This document shows, in pieces, positions 26,936 to 36,261 of a stretch of DNA of 43,151 nucleotides. Under the pieces are notes generated by a model. The model saw only the letters and a program-made list of their open reading frames with translations. It was not told the DNA's origin and did not search any database. Origin of the DNA: Endozoicomonas ascidiicola (GTDB taxonomy: Bacteria > Pseudomonadota > Gammaproteobacteria > Pseudomonadales > Endozoicomonadaceae); NCBI RefSeq assembly GCF_001646945.1, contig NZ_LUTV01000003.1, forward strand, positions 409,466-452,616, given 5' to 3'. Within the stretch, counting starts at the first letter, position 1; each line of letters opens with the position of its first letter. The position numbers and the translations under genes are program-made.

Positions 26936-28155
26936 GTACTACTGCAGAGCAGTGGCGTCAGCTTGGTAAAGCATTTATCGACAACGCTGATGAGCTGGTT
27001 TCTCTTGAGTCTAACGATGGTGAAGGCGTTACCTTCGAGGATCTGAAAAAAACATTTCGCTTCCTCGAACATTATGGATTTGTCGAAGGTCATAATACTA
27101 TTGGGCTGTCACCGACCCCGCTGTTATTAGATATTGCATCAGCTCTATCGAGAGAAGAGACACGTCGGCGTGTAGTTCCTGATGTTGATGACTGGTTGGC
27201 ACAGCTCCGTCTTGACACTGGCCACTATCATGCGGCACTGAGCCTTGGTGACGACAAAGACATGCGCCGCTATCTGCAGAATATTCGCAACTCAGTGCTT
27301 CGCATGCGATTCGCCCTGAGGCAGGAGATTCATTCAATCCAGCACTTTTTGCAGACCCAGTTTGGGCATGTGGCGACGATAAACCAGAAAATCGCTGAAA
27401 ATCGCTACCTGATCGAGCGAACGAGTCAGCTGACCGCTCGTCTCTTATTCATCAACGACAAAGGGCTTGGTAGTCTGGCCAATGACAACAGTGTGCTTCT
27501 GCGCGTATTAGTGCTTCGCTTTCTACCTGACATCCAGCAGTTTCGTGAAGAAATTCTGGCAATAATTCCCCAGCTGGAAAAAATGCTTTGGTCCTTTCGT
27601 AAACAGGATGAAAAAACGCGCTGTTTGTGGGCGGTCAGTCGGCATCTCAGTCAAGGAGAGAGTCTGCTCGACAGGGATCTGGACTCTTTGGAGCTACTCA
27701 ACTCACCATTTAATATACTGCAGTCCGAACCAGACGTAGCTGGGATTAATGTCGATGACCCTGAGTTGCAGGAAGTGCTGATCGATTTGGTAAAACGCCT
27801 ACCGGAACGCGCTGGACTATCCGAGGAAGGAGCAAAGAGGGAGGAAGTTGGGCTTTATGATCCCGAAGATGACGATGATGATGAGGAGGAACACATAGAG
27901 CCGTGTTTCCTGCTTCCGCATCGACGCGCGTTCATAGCATCTGCGATACAGCACCAGTGGAGTGCCAAGCGATACTGGGATAAGGAAGGGGAAGCAGGAG
28001 TTCCTTATCCTGTGTGGCTGCAATGGATCTACAGTGAGCTTGATGGGGAGCCGGGCTTCAATATGGAACTGACCACTATTGAGGGTGGCGAGTTTGTTGG
28101 CAACGTTCTGATTAGCGACCTGACGATCGCACCCGAGAAGGAGGCTACCCTGTGA
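26932..28155 (+). CDS. jetA: JetA: kleisin (MukF-like) subunit of the Wadjet complex
   Basis: 407 residues. The start GTG overlaps the jetB stop (GTGA), so translation is coupled. The N-terminus has a winged-helix segment (FEDLKKTFRFLEHYGFVEG), followed by helical stretches (YLQNIRNSVLRMRFALRQEI, LEKMLWSFRKQDEKTR). A very acidic linker lies near 305-320 (DPEDDDDDEEEH), and the C-terminal winged-helix-like part contains AIQHQWSAKRYWDKEGE and VWLQWIYSELDG. Kleisins close the SMC ring by contacting both heads. The call rests on operon position and this architecture; it is shorter than some JetA proteins. Confidence 0.8.
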   Translation: MSTTAEQWRQLGKAFIDNADELVSLESNDGEGVTFEDLKKTFRFLEHYGFVEGHNTIGLSPTPLLLDIASALSREETRRRVVPDVDDWLAQLRLDTGHYHAALSLGDDKDMRRYLQNIRNSVLRMRFALRQEIHSIQHFLQTQFGHVATINQKIAENRYLIERTSQLTARLLFINDKGLGSLANDNSVLLRVLVLRFLPDIQQFREEILAIIPQLEKMLWSFRKQDEKTRCLWAVSRHLSQGESLLDRDLDSLELLNSPFNILQSEPDVAGINVDDPELQEVLIDLVKRLPERAGLSEEGAKREEVGLYDPEDDDDDEEEHIEPCFLLPHRRAFIASAIQHQWSAKRYWDKEGEAGVPYPVWLQWIYSELDGEPGFNMELTTIEGGEFVGNVLISDLTIAPEKEATL

Positions 28156-29012
28156 TCACGCGAGCACTTTACAAATCCATCGAGGATGTTCTTTTAGTTG
28201 CCAAGGCACAGGTTAAGCTATCCGCCAACTGGCGCACCTTGCATGATGAATACGGTATTGGACTCATCTCACCCTGTAAAGGGGTTTTGAAACTGTCTTC
28301 TACTGACAGAATGGCACTGGTCAACTGGGTGATAAGGCAAACGGGTGTCGATCCAAGACAGGTCAGCTATGAGCAGATGATTAGCCGTTCCCGCACTCAG
28401 GCTGCAGGTGTCACTAATGAAGAGAAAGCATTGTCAGCGGATCCCCGAGCGGATCATGTTGAGGTGCGCAGTCTTAACGGAATTGTTGGCAAGTGTTGCC
28501 ATCCTGCCGATGGCTATCTCGGCCTGCGGGTAGCAGAAACGCTCACTATTCCTTTCACCTATCTGATAACAGTAGAGAACTTCGATACTTTCATAAGCCT
28601 TCATGCAGAGTACCTGCCCATGTTCCCAAAGGACAATACACTACTGGTGTTTCGTGGTGATAACAAAGCGCACCCAGGTGCGGTCAAGAAGCTGTTGGAG
28701 CAAACGTCAGCTCATCGCGTGCATTATGGCGACTATGATAGTGCTGGTCTGAGAATTGGGCTCAACATGGGGAGCGGAACCACTCTGGTGCTACCTGATC
28801 TAGAACATATTACTGGAAAAGAATTGGCCAAGCTGAGCAAGCTTAGTGCCTTTGCCAAACAAGAGGAAATTCTGCGACAGCTTGAGTGTCACCCAGAAAG
28901 CTTACCTGCTAAGATCGCGATACATTTGCAGATCATTCGTGATCACAATATTGCGGTAACACAGGAATCACTTATGGCAAATCGAGTACCTCTAACGCTA
29001 TTGCCTACTTGA
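28152..29012 (+). CDS. jetD: JetD: Toprim nuclease of the Wadjet complex (short)
   Basis: 286 residues; GTG start overlaps the jetA stop (GTGA). The C-terminal half is a Toprim domain: YLITVENFDTFISLH (acidic Glu of motif 1), NTLLVFRGDNKAHPG, then VHYGDYDSAGLRIGLN with the metal-binding DxD. The N-terminal region (RALYKSIEDVLLVAKAQVKL, NWRTLHDEYGIG) corresponds to the JetD arm. JetD makes the double-strand cut on plasmid DNA in Wadjet. Usual JetD proteins are longer (about 350-420 residues, from memory), so this looks trimmed in the N-terminal part, although the catalytic residues are present. Last gene of the operon. Confidence 0.87.
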   Translation: MITRALYKSIEDVLLVAKAQVKLSANWRTLHDEYGIGLISPCKGVLKLSSTDRMALVNWVIRQTGVDPRQVSYEQMISRSRTQAAGVTNEEKALSADPRADHVEVRSLNGIVGKCCHPADGYLGLRVAETLTIPFTYLITVENFDTFISLHAEYLPMFPKDNTLLVFRGDNKAHPGAVKKLLEQTSAHRVHYGDYDSAGLRIGLNMGSGTTLVLPDLEHITGKELAKLSKLSAFAKQEEILRQLECHPESLPAKIAIHLQIIRDHNIAVTQESLMANRVPLTLLPT

Positions 29013-29141
29013 TGATGGTACAACAAGATATTTGGTGTGACATGTGGGAAGTACTTTCCAGAATCAAAAGAGGTGCAGACTCCAATGTTGTTCACACAAG
29101 CCCATTTTCTGACAAAGTCGTTCACCATTTGTTTTTCAGGC

Positions 29142-29174
29142 TACTGCCAGCCCAAATGTAGGCTGGAAGCAGTA
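29142..29174 (+). terminator. Hairpin after jetD
   Basis: TACTGC then CAGCC (29142-29152) pairs with GGCTG and GCAGTA (29161-29174), with a small bulge, about 130 bp past the jetD stop. It is followed by AAATATATG, a weak tail, so it is a modest terminator candidate. Confidence 0.45.
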
Positions 29175-29368
29175 AAATATATGTTTTCATATAGTCAACA
29201 GCTTATACGTCGTTGATACAGGCTGTAGAAAATGATGACGGTGAGATAGTTCTGTAGTGACATCAGGAAAAAAAACAGCCTGCTTCTTCCCATCCTCAGA
29301 TTATCGAAGTTGTGAACCTGCTTAATTATTCTTTTTACAAGAACGGCTCTGGTAGATCTGGCTTAGTG

Positions 29369-29617
29369 CTATCCATATAGGTCAGATAATCGAACTATCA
29401 CAGCGATTTTATCCAGAAAACCGTTCCATACTGCCTGTGACTGACTCTTAATGCTTATAATGCTTACCTCTGTTTCAGCGATGCGATCATTATAGCCCGG
29501 TCTACGCTCCAACTCATTCTGCTGGGCATGCCAGAAATCACGATCTTGTTTTAATGCTCCATCCAGTAAAAGAACTGAATTCTGTTCCGTACTTGACTGA
29601 GTGTGTAAATTTACGAC
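29369..29617 (-). pseudogene. Decayed coding remnant on the minus strand
   Basis: An 82-codon open frame between stops with no ATG, GTG or TTG start. It reads like real protein (LLLDGALKQDRDFWHAQQNE, then RRPGYNDRIAET), ending in VRLSDLYG*. It is probably the interior of a broken gene. No family recognised. Confidence 0.3.
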
Positions 29618-29815
29618 TCAAAATATTAGTACATTAGTATTGCCTTGTAGGTTTTGAAGAAAATGCCAATCATTACTTAAAAAATGTGACAATCATTTTT
29701 TAAATATTTTTCAGCCGAATTTTCATAACTTATTGATTTATGAGGTTATTGTTTGTGACATTCTATGCCAAACTTTTATTAAACCACCAAACGTTGTCGT
29801 TTAATTTATCAGCTG

Positions 29816-29911
29816 ATAAGTATCCGATCATATGAAATATGGTTTCATATGGTTGGGTACTTATAGCCATATATTTTTTCATCAGGTCTTGCCAGAGAGC
29901 AAAACCTGATG
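29816..29911 (+). ncRNA. Two tandem RNA-like hairpins, function unknown
   Basis: The first stem pairs 29816-29837 with 29843-29864: 22 continuous pairs around the loop TATGG, including three G-U wobbles that exist only if the plus strand is transcribed (on the other strand they would be A-C mismatches). The second hairpin is 29880-29911: CATCAGGT/ACCTGATG, then TTGC/GCAA, loop CAGAGA. A 14-bp palindrome (29806-29819) overlaps the foot of the first stem. No gene overlaps. It may be a small RNA or the leader of the TPR gene at 30156. Confidence 0.4.
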
Positions 29912-29978
29912 GAGGAGTCACTCTACAGTCTTAGCTTAACGCCTTGAAGATACGTAAAGTACGACCGATAACGCATCT

Positions 29979-30127
29979 AGGAGGCTGACCGAGAATAGGT
30001 TGCCCTATGCGGCAACTGCTCCTGCGTTGCTCTAGCTCCTGCATCCATGCAGTTGTGCGGTGGTAGTGAATTGGTCTAAAAATTTTCTACCATCCTCGCT
30101 ACGGGCGCTATTCTCGGTCAGCCTCCT
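29979..30127. repeat. 149-bp MITE-like element with 19-bp perfect inverted ends
   Basis: AGGAGGCTGACCGAGAATA (29979-29997) and its exact reverse complement (30109-30127) bound a 149-bp non-coding segment with an inner CTCCTGCATCCATGCAG motif. Size, perfect ends and lack of a gene fit a miniature inverted-repeat or intergenic repeat element. It sits 28 bp before the TPR gene, so it could affect its expression. A target duplication is not obvious. Confidence 0.65.
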
Positions 30128-30155
30128 GAAATAATAACTCATTCAGGGATGATTA

Positions 30156-31025
30156 ATGCCGCGTAAATCGACTGACTATGTCATTGGTATTTTTTTCTGG
30201 CTGGCTTTCAGTGTATTACCTGTTAATGCAGCTACACAGCCAACAACAGCTATTGATGAACCCCTCTACAAACCGTTTATAGAGCGCTATATTCTTGATG
30301 AGCTGAAACTGCTTCGACAGGATCAGCAGTTTATGCGCACCGAGATGACCACAAAGGTGGCGGAAGCCCGCTTGGATGCGTCCGATCGGGCAGTGCGCTA
30401 TACCACGGACACCGTCAATAATATCTTCTTTATTATTACGGCAGCGGCGTCCATCTTGGTGTTACTGGGCTGGCGCTCTTTGCGGGAAGTTCGTGAAACC
30501 ATCAAGGCTCAGGTAGAAAGTCAGGTTTCACAATTGACGTTGGAATATGAGCGTCGATTGAACGAGTTGGAAAATAAGCTGGTGCTTCGTTCTGAGCAGA
30601 TTATTTCGGCTCAGGAAAAGATTTCCCAGACGAATCAGGTGCACTCGCTCTGGATGCGCTCCGGCCTGGAAACGAATCTCCATGAACAAATTAATATTTA
30701 TGACCAGATTCTGGAGATTTATCCCAATGATGTGGAAGCCCTCACTTACAAGGCGGACTCACTGCTGGATCTGGGTGAAGCGCGCTGGGCATTGTCACTG
30801 AGTAATCAAGCCATTGAGCATGATCAGGAGTATGCGCTGGCCTATTGGCAAAGAGCCTGTGCAGAGGCATCGTTGGGGCAGCTTGATGAAGCGGTGAGTA
30901 ACTTGGAAACAGCTATTCTGAAGTCGCCAGCTTTGAAGGATGAAGTGGCCACTGAAAAGGCATTTGAAGTGCTTAAGGATAATCTTTCTTTTCAGAAACT
31001 GGTTGACGCAGAGGGTGAGGAGTAA
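30156..31025 (+). CDS. Membrane-anchored TPR protein
   Basis: 289 residues. A signal peptide ends near residue 26 (FFWLAFSVLPVNAAT). A membrane segment NIFFIITAAASILVLLGW follows at about 89-106, then a coiled coil (about 110-160). TPR units occupy the C-terminal part: NLHEQINIYDQILEIYPNDV, EALTYKADSLLDLGEARWAL and YALAYWQRACAEASLGQLDE. Probably anchored in the inner membrane with the TPR part available for protein contacts. The pathway is unknown. The gene stands alone, downstream of the MITE-like element. Confidence 0.75.
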   Translation: MPRKSTDYVIGIFFWLAFSVLPVNAATQPTTAIDEPLYKPFIERYILDELKLLRQDQQFMRTEMTTKVAEARLDASDRAVRYTTDTVNNIFFIITAAASILVLLGWRSLREVRETIKAQVESQVSQLTLEYERRLNELENKLVLRSEQIISAQEKISQTNQVHSLWMRSGLETNLHEQINIYDQILEIYPNDVEALTYKADSLLDLGEARWALSLSNQAIEHDQEYALAYWQRACAEASLGQLDEAVSNLETAILKSPALKDEVATEKAFEVLKDNLSFQKLVDAEGEE

Positions 31026-31044
31026 GAGAAAAGGAGGAGTTTAT

Positions 31045-31206
31045 TGGCTCCCACGCGGAGCGAGGTTGTCGCAAAAGCCCTGGTTCCCATGCTTTGCGTG
31101 GGAACCCATACTTTTAACCCATTGAAAATTCAGCCTATGCATTCCCACGCGGAGCATGGGAACGAGGTTTCTGGAGTTTTGCGACACCCTCGGAGCATGG
31201 GAGCCA
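31045..31206. repeat. 162-bp palindromic repeat element rich in CCCACGCGGAGC
   Basis: TGGCTCCCA (31045-31053) pairs with TGGGAGCCA (31198-31206) and TGTCGCAAAA (31067-31076) with TTTTGCGACA (31177-31186), enclosing GTTCCCATGC...GCGTGGGAAC and CCCACGCGGAGCATGGGAAC, which also fold on themselves. Such GC-rich palindromic units recur in many gammaproteobacterial genomes (recalled). It lies between the TPR gene and the ferredoxin gene. Confidence 0.65.
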
Positions 31207-31225
31207 GAGGGTACACCCACTAGTA

Positions 31226-31483
<258 letters not shown>

Positions 31484-31519
31484 TTATTGGCTATTTAAAA
31501 TTAAAAGAGCCGCAGTATC

Positions 31520-32026
<507 letters not shown>

Positions 32027-32197
32027 TCAGCGACAGGCTGTGCAATAACAGCTGTGAGATAGTGTGAGATAACAACAGTCTGTCCAAACCAGAAACACTG
32101 TCTTCTATTCTGGCAGGCTTGATGACAAAGCGCATGTTATCGGAATAGTCAAATGGGTTCAAATTGGGGAGACAGAAGAGGTATGCTTTTTGTGGGG

Positions 32198-32217
32198 CGG
32201 GTAGCAAATACTACCCG
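32198..32217. other. Small perfect hairpin beside the effector-like gene
   Basis: CGGGTAG and CTACCCG pair perfectly around CAAATA, 18 bp past the stop of the minus-strand effector-like gene. There is no U-tract on either strand, so I call it only a hairpin; it could aid transcript ending. Confidence 0.35.
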
Positions 32218-32234
32218 AAAGCTCTGTCCTGTTA

Positions 32235-33704
32235 TTACATGTTTGCAAGTTGTTTGAGGCGGTTCTGAATTTGGCGTTGATGGTCAGCTGGCATTGCTTT
32301 TGACACTCCTCCTCCAATTGCAAATGGCTTGGCAGTATTGATCTTAGTATCCTGATTTTGCCAGCCTAGTATGTGCCAGCCATTACGGGTCAACGTCTCC
32401 ATGTTTTTTATGCTGGTTTTGAATTCTTCATCACTGGCAGGTGAACCATCGCGCTTCATTGTTGTGATCGGAGCTATGCGCATTTTTCCCAGGAGATGCT
32501 TAAACTGGGCTGTGCCCAGTAATTTCTCCATTTCACACATCACAGCCGCTTGGTTGGATCCATTCGTGCCGGTAAACCCATTTCCTTTATTGTAGGTGTC
32601 AATAATTTTCAGGGTTTGCTCATGGTTAGCGGAGTACGTGACAGCAACACCTGGCAGGTCAGGGTTATTCTTCAATAACGTTTGAGCTTGAAGAAGGATC
32701 TTTTGAGCTTGAGTTTTGTTGTTGTCTTTTTTGAAATCCAGAACAATGGGTGTCACAGGGGGCAACGTATTAGCGTTGAGCCCTTTTTGAGAAGGCGCAA
32801 TCTGCTGAGGCTGACTGACGGCTTGATTGGGTAAAACAATGCCTGTCCATATTTTACATTCTGGATGATTATTCTGCTTTCTTATTGGATTCATAGTTTC
32901 TTCAATAGAACAGGCGAGTTGCCGGTGACCCGTGGCCATTAAAAAGTTCAGAAAGCGGGAAACTTGTTTTTCGCTCTCTGAATTAGGTTGGCATCCATTC
33001 CATTTATTGTGTTTCTCTTGATGGGTAGGGTTCAGCGTTGCGCACTGAGGATTTTGCCGTTGCAAGCCCATAAAATTCAAGACTCTGTTGATCGTCCTAT
33101 CAATATTTTTTCGGATCTGGCTATCTGCCTCAGCCCCTATAACCGCTTTGGCTATTGAGTCATTCATGAGCGGAGCCGTTGGGCTGTACTTTGATGGCGT
33201 GTCTATAGGCATTAAAAGCTGGAGTGCACCGTTTGTTGTTGCTAGCTGCTGATCATCTAACTGCAATATTTTGTTTAGACTCCATTGGGTGTCCGGGTAA
33301 TTCTGACGTGGTGATTGATAGAAGTTTAACCACTGTTGTGTTTGTGTTTTGGGATCGGCTTGTTTAGGAGTAATTTGGGCAGCAGCGGTACGAGTACTGT
33401 TATGACCGTGAACAATAGGCGGGTTGCGATTTGGGCGCTGGTGTTGGGCTTGAGCAGGTTTTTGAACATCAGGCTTATTGCTCAAAGCTGCTTTCAGGTA
33501 GCAAAAAGGCGCCTTAACTATAGATACAGCAAAGGTAGCGATGGATTTAAGCGCGGTCCAGGTATGTTTAGCTAAGTAGCAAATGGGGTCAGTGACCAAA
33601 GATACTCCCCAGCGAAGCCAGCCTACGTTCTGCTTATCGTTCTTTGCAGGATTTTGAGCTATAGGGTCGATGCCGCTGTTGGCTTGAGCTGGTTGAGTTT
33701 GCAT
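32235..33704 (-). CDS. Effector-like protein sharing modules with the PP2C protein
   Basis: 489 residues, with AGAGG seven bases before the ATG. The N-terminal 120 residues are basic and Gln/Pro-rich. Three stretches match the large protein at 36262-40179: WLNFYQSPRQ then TQWSLNKIL (about 125), VSRFLNFLMATGHRQLACSI (about 245), and a C-terminal module from about 355 (VTYSANHEQTLKIIDTYNKG, NGWHILGWQNQD, PFAIGGGVSKAMP). None is a domain I can name. The two genes are thus paralogous without the phosphatase part. Large modular proteins like this in host-associated bacteria are often secreted effectors, but no secretion signal is visible. Confidence 0.7.
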   Translation of the reverse strand: MQTQPAQANSGIDPIAQNPAKNDKQNVGWLRWGVSLVTDPICYLAKHTWTALKSIATFAVSIVKAPFCYLKAALSNKPDVQKPAQAQHQRPNRNPPIVHGHNSTRTAAAQITPKQADPKTQTQQWLNFYQSPRQNYPDTQWSLNKILQLDDQQLATTNGALQLLMPIDTPSKYSPTAPLMNDSIAKAVIGAEADSQIRKNIDRTINRVLNFMGLQRQNPQCATLNPTHQEKHNKWNGCQPNSESEKQVSRFLNFLMATGHRQLACSIEETMNPIRKQNNHPECKIWTGIVLPNQAVSQPQQIAPSQKGLNANTLPPVTPIVLDFKKDNNKTQAQKILLQAQTLLKNNPDLPGVAVTYSANHEQTLKIIDTYNKGNGFTGTNGSNQAAVMCEMEKLLGTAQFKHLLGKMRIAPITTMKRDGSPASDEEFKTSIKNMETLTRNGWHILGWQNQDTKINTAKPFAIGGGVSKAMPADHQRQIQNRLKQLANM

Positions 33705-33914
33705 AGTGAGCCTCTGATTTCTGGTTATTGATTGTTAAAGGATATGAGAACCCCCCAAAAGTACTGGCCGCAGATTGTTTCCTTTCTCGATTAAATAGTC
33801 ATCAGGCATATTTACTCGAAAAATGTTAACCCTTGATTTGATCAATAATTTGTGAATGTCAGAATGATAGACACTTTTGTTCTACATTAGTTTCCGATTA
33901 ATCATGCCTATAAA

Positions 33915-33945
33915 AAAGGCTCCAAGTTCGGGTCTTGGAGCCTTT
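33915..33945 (-). terminator. Intrinsic terminator of the aldehyde dehydrogenase gene
   Basis: AAAGGCTCCAAG (33915-33926) pairs perfectly with CTTGGAGCCTTT (33934-33945) around a 7-base loop. On the minus strand the stem is followed by a T-run (TTTTTTA), a textbook intrinsic terminator, 35 bp past the stop. Confidence 0.9.
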
Positions 33946-33979
33946 CAGTACTGTATTTCAAAATTTTTCAGATTATTGG

Positions 33980-35437
33980 CTATTTACCACCGGACAGGAA
34001 TGCCAGCAGCTTAGATTGTAACCACCCACCATAGGGCGGGAAGATCATCTTCGCACCGTTAATTCTGCCTTTAGACAAAACGGCCTTGGCTTTCGAGAAC
34101 GTCAGGAACCCTTCGTAGCCATGATAGTGCCCCATTCCGGAAGGCCCGATACCGCCAAATGGCAGATCTTCAACGGCAACGTGGAGCATGCACTCGTTAA
34201 TACAGGCACCACCGGAGTGGGTTCGATCCAATACTTTTTGCTGGTTTTTGGAATCAGAGCCAAAGTAGTAAAGCGCCAATGGTCGTGGTCTCTGTTGTAC
34301 AAAGCTAATGGCTTCGTCCAGGTTATCCACACCAATGACTGGCAATAATGGGCCGAAAATTTCTTCCTGCATCACAGCCATGTTATCAGACGTGTTTTCC
34401 AGAAGATGGATCGGAATTCGACGGCTACCGTCGTTAATCTCTTCATCAGTGGCAGAGTGCACTTTGGCGCCCTGGGCTTTTGCGTCTTCAAGCAGGTTTA
34501 ACAAACGCTGGTGATGGCGAGGATTAATAATAGACGTGTAATCACCGTTGCCATTCACCGTTGGGAACATACTTCGGAAGGCTTTTAAATACTGCTCAAT
34601 GAACTCAGCCTTTTGCTCGTTTTTTATCAGGATATAGTCTGGTGCGACGCAGGTTTGCCCGGCATTCAATGATTTCGAGTAACAGATTCTTTCTGCCGCT
34701 TCTGCGAGGGGGAAATCGTTATCCACAATCACCGGTGATTTACCACCCAGCTCCAGAGTGACTGGTGTCAGATGCTGAGACGCCGCCTTCATCACATGGT
34801 GACCCACGTTGGTCGAGCCGGTGAAGATCAGGTGATCGAAGGGAAGTGAGCTGAATTCTGTGGCGACGTCAGCATCGCCGCAAATGACGGTCACTAAATC
34901 CGATGGGAATGTCTGCTCAATCAATTTGGCGAACAGTTCTGATGTCTTGGGGGTAAATTCCGACATCTTGATCATTGCCCGGTTGCCAGCGGCCAGCACC
35001 GTCAGCAGCGGACCAAGAGCCAGAAACAGTGGGTAGTTAAACGGCACAACAATACCCACGACACCTAAAGGCTGGTAGATAACTTTGGCAGACGCAGGCT
35101 GAAGTTGCAGGCTCAGGGAGCGGCGGCTGGGTTTCATCCACTTTTTCAATCGCTTGCGAGTGTAGTGAATGCCACCAAGGCTTGGCATAAACTCCGTCAG
35201 TAAGGACTCATTAGCGGAACGGCCTGCAAAGTCTTCATTCAGTGCGGCCAGCAGAGCATCTTTATTGTCCAGAAGTGCGCTTTCCAATGCTTTTAATCGA
35301 GCAATGCGTTCTTGGTGATCAGGATTCGGATCTTTTAAAAAAGCAGTCTTCTGGGCGTTTAAAACATCTTGTAGGGATGTGGTGATTTGCTGAGTCACGA
35401 TTCGGTGCTCTGTGGTTAGGGGTTCAACGGCGCTCAT
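33980..35437 (-). CDS. Aldehyde dehydrogenase, coniferyl aldehyde dehydrogenase type
   Basis: 485 residues from the ATG at 35437, which has AAGGAG just upstream; a frame 11 codons longer exists. NAD(P)-dependent fold: PLGVVGIVVPFNYPLFLALG, LIFTGSTNVGHHV, catalytic Glu in VTLELGGKSPVIV, and catalytic Cys in LNAGQTCVAPDYIL. The tail KMIFPPYGGWLQ fits the CALDH-type group, which oxidises aromatic or aliphatic aldehydes to acids. It faces a TetR gene across a perfect palindrome and is probably repressed by that protein. Confidence 0.9.
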   Translation of the reverse strand: MSAVEPLTTEHRIVTQQITTSLQDVLNAQKTAFLKDPNPDHQERIARLKALESALLDNKDALLAALNEDFAGRSANESLLTEFMPSLGGIHYTRKRLKKWMKPSRRSLSLQLQPASAKVIYQPLGVVGIVVPFNYPLFLALGPLLTVLAAGNRAMIKMSEFTPKTSELFAKLIEQTFPSDLVTVICGDADVATEFSSLPFDHLIFTGSTNVGHHVMKAASQHLTPVTLELGGKSPVIVDNDFPLAEAAERICYSKSLNAGQTCVAPDYILIKNEQKAEFIEQYLKAFRSMFPTVNGNGDYTSIINPRHHQRLLNLLEDAKAQGAKVHSATDEEINDGSRRIPIHLLENTSDNMAVMQEEIFGPLLPVIGVDNLDEAISFVQQRPRPLALYYFGSDSKNQQKVLDRTHSGGACINECMLHVAVEDLPFGGIGPSGMGHYHGYEGFLTFSKAKAVLSKGRINGAKMIFPPYGGWLQSKLLAFLSGGK

Positions 35438-35499
35438 ACGCTCTCCTTGTTTTTCATTATCATTTATCAACGTTTATTCTAAAAGGTGTCTGTGCTATT

Positions 35500-35519
35500 T
35501 TTAGAGTAATTACTCTAAA
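35500..35519. promoter_or_regulatory. 20-bp perfect palindrome, TetR-type operator
   Basis: TTTAGAGTAATTACTCTAAA is perfectly self-complementary and lies midway between the divergent aldehyde dehydrogenase and TetR-family genes (starts at 35437 and 35552). The length and symmetry are typical of a TetR-family operator that controls both genes. Confidence 0.8.
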
Positions 35520-35551
35520 TCGTCAATAACTTTATTTCGGCACTTCTGAAA

Positions 35552-36232
35552 ATGGCTGGTAAAACGCGAGATAATATTCTGAAAACGGCGCTTCGCCTCT
35601 TTAATGAGGAAGGCGAAAGGCATGTGACCACGAACCACATCGCCAGCAGTGCCGGCATTTCTCCCGGAAATCTCTATTATCACTTCCGCAATAAGGACGC
35701 GATTATTCTGATCCTGTTTGAGCAGTTTCAGCAGGAATTGATGACAAATATTGTATTTCCACAAAACCGAGCCATCACGTTTGATGATAAGCGCGAGTAT
35801 CTGGAGCTGTTATTGGCATCGATGTGGCAGTACCGTTTTATCTTCCGGGATTTACACGGTGCATTAGCTCGAAGTGAAACGTTACAAACCCTCTATCGGG
35901 ATTTTGCACGACTGTGTATTGGTATGGTGCAGCAGGTGTTCCGTGGGCTGATTGCCGCCGGGTTAATGGAAGCAACCGATGCCGAACAGGAAGCACTGGC
36001 ACTCAACACATTTATGGTGCTTACCAGTTGGCACGAGCTGGTGTATAGCGTGTTGAAAGGCGACGAGAATGAACCGCCCAGAGCATTGCTGGATCGGGTG
36101 ATTTATCAGGTGTTGATTTTAGACCGGGGCTTTATCACCTCGCAGGCACTGGATTCTTTCAAAGCGATGGAGGTCGGTTATTTCTTTCCATTGTCGTCTA
36201 ATAAATATGAAGGTAAAACTAAGGCTGAATAG
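35552..36232 (+). CDS. TetR-family transcriptional regulator
   Basis: 226 residues. The N-terminal helix-turn-helix is clear (TRDNILKTALRLFNEEGERH, then TTNHIASSAGISPGNLYYHF followed by RNKD). The C-terminal part is all helical and would bind a ligand, possibly an aldehyde or acyl compound. It is divergent from the aldehyde dehydrogenase gene across a 20-bp palindrome and is its probable repressor. No good ribosome site is seen before the ATG. It converges on the PP2C-protein gene with a 29-bp gap. Confidence 0.92.
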   Translation: MAGKTRDNILKTALRLFNEEGERHVTTNHIASSAGISPGNLYYHFRNKDAIILILFEQFQQELMTNIVFPQNRAITFDDKREYLELLLASMWQYRFIFRDLHGALARSETLQTLYRDFARLCIGMVQQVFRGLIAAGLMEATDAEQEALALNTFMVLTSWHELVYSVLKGDENEPPRALLDRVIYQVLILDRGFITSQALDSFKAMEVGYFFPLSSNKYEGKTKAE

Positions 36233-36261
36233 TTCAGCCAAGATTCTCTAAACCGTTAGCT

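Noticed and set aside
29816-29911. Retron-type RNA
   Set aside because: No reverse transcriptase gene lies nearby and the fold lacks the expected a1/a2 pairing.
34200-34230. tRNA-like GGTTCGATCC motif
   Set aside because: It is inside the aldehyde dehydrogenase gene and no cloverleaf can be drawn around it.
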